Shown here one piece after another: positions 17,756-20,939 of a stretch of DNA of 20,939 nt. This stretch comes from Phoronis ovalis. Taxonomy: Eukaryota > Phoronida > Phoronidae. Under the pieces are notes generated by a model. That model worked only from the letters and a program-made list of their open reading frames with translations. It ran no database searches and was not told the origin of the DNA. A program made the position numbers and the translations under genes. Position 1 is the first letter of the stretch. Every line of letters starts with the position of its first letter. The stretch spans positions 1 to 20,939 of the forward strand of contig JAOXYB010108159.1 in NCBI GenBank assembly GCA_028565635.1, given 5' to 3'.

Positions 17756-18249
17756 TCAACTTTGATCACTAATGAATGGAGTAAGCTTCAACGCGTAAAA
17801 AGTTACGACTTGATTGAATCGGTTCAAAATTAAGAAAACATTTCAAAGATCCGAAATTGGGTACTCACTCAGGTCAATTCTTGCGTATTTTGTGCACTAT
17901 GTACAATCAAACTTTTTTGATACCATATGTTTAATTTTCTATGAAATAAACTAAAAAATATCAACAACTCACCCTTTCCTTGCAGCAGCGCTAAATAACT
18001 AACACTAGAAAAGACATCAGAAAAGACACCACTAAAAAAAATTCTTGTATTTTTTTAGTATTTCAACAAAATAATTTAAACGTAATTAAGAGTATTGTGT
18101 GGTTGAATATAAAGAACCCAATTTATTTTTGATCTATCAGTCAAGATAATGTACCATTTTTCTAAAAAAATATGCTTTCCTCTATTGTAACCACTTTTGG
18201 TGGTGTAGTAATATATCTCAATTTTAAGTGCAATTATACTGGACTTCGA

Positions 18250-18355
18250 TGAATGTTCAACGAACGTGGTGATTGGTGAACGAACTCTGTGATTGCAAAA
18301 CGTAAGTTGTCACTACACAACGATTTGGGTGAATGCTCAACGATTGTGTGTGATA
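18250..18355. repeat. Degenerate short tandem repeat
   Basis: Variants of TGAATGTTCAACGA and of GTGTGTGAT/GTGGTGATTG alternate several times with a spacing of about 25-30 bp. Clear units are TGAATGTTCAACGAACG, TGGTGAACGAACTCTGTGAT and TGAATGCTCAACGATTGTG. It lies just upstream of dispersed repeat copy B. Confidence 0.5.
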
Positions 18356-18410
18356 GTCAGTTGATGTTAGGTAGCCATAATTCGAATTTTTGGATATTTT
18401 TCGTTGTGCA

Positions 18411-18680
18411 AAACTTTCTTTGTCTCACAATAACTGCTTTAGTTTTTACTCAATCAGCTACATATTTGGTACAGGATTAGTACAGGTCAAAGTACAGCTT
18501 GATTATAATGGTGACCTTGATCACTTCCAATACTGGTGGCCATGTTTGTTCCAGAGAGGGCATGCGCATTGCTCTCATTTCAAGAACGTGTTGACTGGGC
18601 AATTTGAAGGTGGATTCACAAAGGCCATATTAGTATATAGGCATATTATTATGTTAGGTGACATTTTAAAATGACCTTGA
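18411..18680. repeat. Dispersed repeat family X, copy B
   Basis: Counterpart of copy A at 16454-16765. Blocks in this copy are ACTTTCTTTGTCTCAC, TTTAGTTTTTACTCAA, TACTGGTGGCCATGTTTGTT, AATTTGAAGGTGGATTCA and GGTGACATTTTAAAATGACC. The two copies flank the retroelement fragment, and all three lie between the two minus-strand exon pairs. Confidence 0.7.
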
Positions 18681-19284
18681 GAAGTAGGTCACTAACTGCC
18701 AACCCAAATTCTTGCCATTTATTGTTTCCGGTACTTTGCTTTACATATGAAACATTTAATAGACTGAATTACTTCTGATCAGTAATTGCACTGCCTACAT
18801 ACAAATCATAGCTATATATACAAACCACAATAAGACGTAATCCTAGGGATATGATGGGCATTAGACATATGGCAAATGTCTTGTTTTAGGTATTGCAACA
18901 CAAAGCAGAGTTCAAATGAGGTATATATATATCCATATCTTTTATAACATGTCATATTCACACTATATACTCCCATAGCAGGAAAGTATTGAAAGAATCT
19001 ATTTTTTTTATTATGTTTTTATGTGTAGTCCTACTATCAAAACATTATCATTCAAGACACAAAAAAAACAATGTCTTTTTGGACTTGATCAAGCCTGGCA
19101 TTGTGAAGAACAATATATACTATTAACTTAATTAAACCAGCTAAAAAAACCTGCATTAGTATTGACTGCAAAAATAGGACTTTAATTATTTTAATTACAT
19201 ATGAAATGTTACACTTTATAAAGATTAATTTCAATGTCTATAACCATATTTTCTCAAATTAAGCAATATAAAACAAAGTCTTAC

Positions 19285-19456
19285 CAGCATCCAAAAGATC
19301 TTGTAAGACTTGAAAGTTCTTTGTCACTGAACACAGTAATGCATATGTTGCCAAATATAATGGACTGTCACCTTGTGCACTTGTTACTGAAACATCAGCT
19401 TCATGATGTTGGAGCAGAAATTTAATCAGCTTCCCATTTCCACTCAAACAGGCACA
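19285..19456 (-). CDS. Minus-strand ankyrin gene: upstream exon
   Basis: This 172-nt exon lies between acceptor ATATTGTAG and donor GTAAGA (phase 1 out). It encodes CLSGNGKLIKFLLQHHEADV, then GDSPLYLATYAL and QVLQDLLDAG, one full and one partial ankyrin repeat. The phase-1 end after LLDAG does not fit the phase-0 start at 15169. Either at least one exon of about 30 codons between them is not identified, or these exons belong to a separate gene. Confidence 0.72.
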
Positions 19457-19864
19457 CTACAATATATTTATTACAGAGATTTAACTTAATACATGTATAA
19501 TAATGTTGGAGGCATTATCGATGCCTTTTATGCCATAAATAGAAACTTGGTTGACTTCTTGGGTGCATGATGCACCCACACTGATGTTGCACCATTTTGC
19601 AGATCACTTTTAAATTATTACATATACCATATTCATTCTGATTTCACTGGCATGCATAATGGGATGACAAACTATCAAATGAATGTAATACATAAAGCTC
19701 ATTTTCTGAATGGCCATATAGTTGCTATATATAATGAACTGATGAATAATTAACAGCAGCAAGAATTTTTTTGTACTTATATTTTTATTAGCCTGTGCAA
19801 TATAATACAAAATAGGGGAGAGTACTAATTCTGAAATACCCAAAGGACTAAACTTCTTTCTTAC

Positions 19865-19969
19865 CAAGAAGATTGAAAGATCACCAGATGGAGACATCAG
19901 GTTAACATTGGCATCAGTGTCCTTTATAAATGTTATAACAGCATCACAGTTTCTAGGGTCATAGGCAGC
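19865..19969 (-). CDS. Minus-strand ankyrin gene: upstream exon near window edge
   Basis: This 105-nt, 35-codon, phase-0 exon lies between acceptor TTTTTTATAG and donor GTAAGA. It encodes AAYDPRNCDAVITFIKDTDA and NVNLMSPSGDLSIFL, an ankyrin helix pair plus the following turn. AAYDPRN and the TDANVN turn are the recognisable parts. It splices in frame to the exon at 19456. The gene probably continues beyond the right edge; no further exon was found with confidence between 19970 and 20939. Confidence 0.68.
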
Positions 19970-20226
19970 CTATAAAAAAGTTAGTTTCTTTTCAAAAATA
20001 TGAAATAACTTTAAAAGGATATAAAATAATAAATAAAAATATCTTATTTATATATTTTAAAATTAGTATTTCATGCACAGAGAATTTTACATCTGTATTG
20101 TCACTGCAACTGGACAAAACTACTTGTGCAATATATATAGATGTTAACAGGCAGTTTTGAGTCCATTATGGATATTTAATGGGTCCAGACCAATTGAAAA
20201 GTTATAATAGGGGAGACCATAGGTCA

Positions 20227-20748
20227 AGCCCATTATAAAGTTTTCAATAGGTCAAGATGCATTATATCTCCATAATGGGTGAGAAACTACTTATTAATCT
20301 CTGTATTGGACCACATGATTAAAGCTTCTTCCTAGTTACCAGTATACATGAATTTACTCTTATGCTGTCATCTGCCTTAACTGCCCACAGGCTATATCAC
20401 AGCTCAGGCTGCGTGAATATATATATGCAACAAACCCAGATTTTTTATCATAAAATTATAATATCTAGTTTTCAAATTAAATGTGATAGTTTTACAGAAC
20501 ACCGTACAACAAAATATACCTATATACAGCTGTAAAAAGTTAAAAATAATAAATTTGTGGCTTCAAAACCTAGGTGCATGCATGTGCCCGGGTTAATTAC
20601 ATGATCTGGTTTCAAAGCAGCACGTGAATGACAATACCCGAGGGATTGATCATTATAACTTCCAAAGTGATCCATTATAAATTTTACAGCAATAAATTAT
20701 AACTATCCATTATAACCGGTTATAACTTCTCATGATCATGCATTATAG
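20227..20748. repeat. Scattered CATTATAA motifs
   Basis: CATTATA occurs at about 20231, 20260, 20651, 20682, 20709 and 20741, often as CCATTATAA, with CCATAATGGG as a complement near 20271. This suggests a degenerate repeat or a foldback. No coding sequence is recognised here. Confidence 0.3.
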
Positions 20749-20774
20749 GATTCTCAAGGACTGACACATGATAT

Positions 20775-20912
20775 CACAGCGCGAAAACACGCTAGATACG
20801 TTACCTATGGATCCGTATTTACCCACGTACGCGCACAAACGGAGAATACGTGAAACGGTTAGCGTATCACGTATTCTACGAATACGTTCACGTAGGTATC
20901 CGTAACCAAACG
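20775..20912. repeat. CpG-dense cluster of ACGTATTC/GAATACGT motifs with inverted repeats
   Basis: Nearly twenty CpGs fall in about 135 bp of otherwise CpG-poor sequence. GAATACGTGA (20844-20853) and TCACGTATTC (20867-20876) form a perfect inverted repeat, and GAATACGT recurs at 20880. GGATCCGTATTTACC and GGTATCCGTAACC are related outer motifs. It could be part of a DNA element or an unmethylated regulatory stretch; no gene can be tied to it within the window. Confidence 0.5.
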
Positions 20913-20939
20913 GATTTTACTTGTTTTGTGTTTGAGTGT

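Noticed and set aside
19610-19897. 95-codon minus-strand frame
   Set aside because: Only its first few codons are exon (19865 onward); the rest reads through the donor GTAAGA into intron.
20050-20130. Minus-strand NTDVKFSVHEI resembling an ankyrin turn
   Set aside because: Similarity is too short and no convincing splice-site pair bounds it.
1-20939. CRISPR array, bacterial operon or prophage
   Set aside because: Introns, domain content and repeat types are those of an animal nuclear genome; no regularly spaced identical repeats were seen.

Overview
The window is AT-rich nuclear DNA from an animal, most likely an invertebrate. It has multi-exon genes with GT-AG introns of about 240-930 bp, ankyrin-TIR domain architecture, decayed non-LTR retrotransposon sequence and foldback (MITE-like) elements. 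I cannot assign the phylum from the sequence alone.

Left part (1 to about 3600): no recognisable gene. It holds short local duplications, a short dispersed repeat, and a sharp foldback element at 2834-3068 with 83-bp terminal inverted repeats.

Centre (about 3726-13257, + strand): one gene that I could assemble exon by exon. Twelve exons between 6651 and 13257 join in one frame into about 652 codons. They encode roughly 13 ankyrin repeats, a charged linker and a C-terminal TIR domain. A six-base exon (ATG AGT) at 3726-3731 is the best candidate for the start and would give a protein of about 654 residues. Five consecutive exons each carry two ankyrin repeats (198, 198, 198, 201 and 198 nt) and are bounded by phase-0 introns. 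One intron appears to use a GC donor and contains a long imperfect foldback. The TIR domain keeps the SxxCxxE motif whose glutamate is catalytic in NAD-cleaving TIR proteins. A second, rearranged foldback copy lies in the large first intron.

Right part (14617-19969 and beyond, - strand): at least one more ankyrin-repeat gene, convergent with the first. Four exons are visible. The last two (14989-15169 and 14617-14801) join cleanly. The upstream two (19865-19969 and 19285-19456) join each other, but they do not match the phase of the downstream pair, so an exon is missing or there are two genes. The roughly 4.1-kb gap between the pairs is filled by repeats: two copies of a dispersed repeat of about 300 bp flanking a frameshifted reverse-transcriptase C-terminus with its 3' tail.

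Functionally, the + gene looks like an intracellular ligand- or partner-sensing (ankyrin) plus signalling or NAD-hydrolysing (TIR) protein of innate-immunity type. Whether the neighbouring ankyrin gene works with it is unknown.
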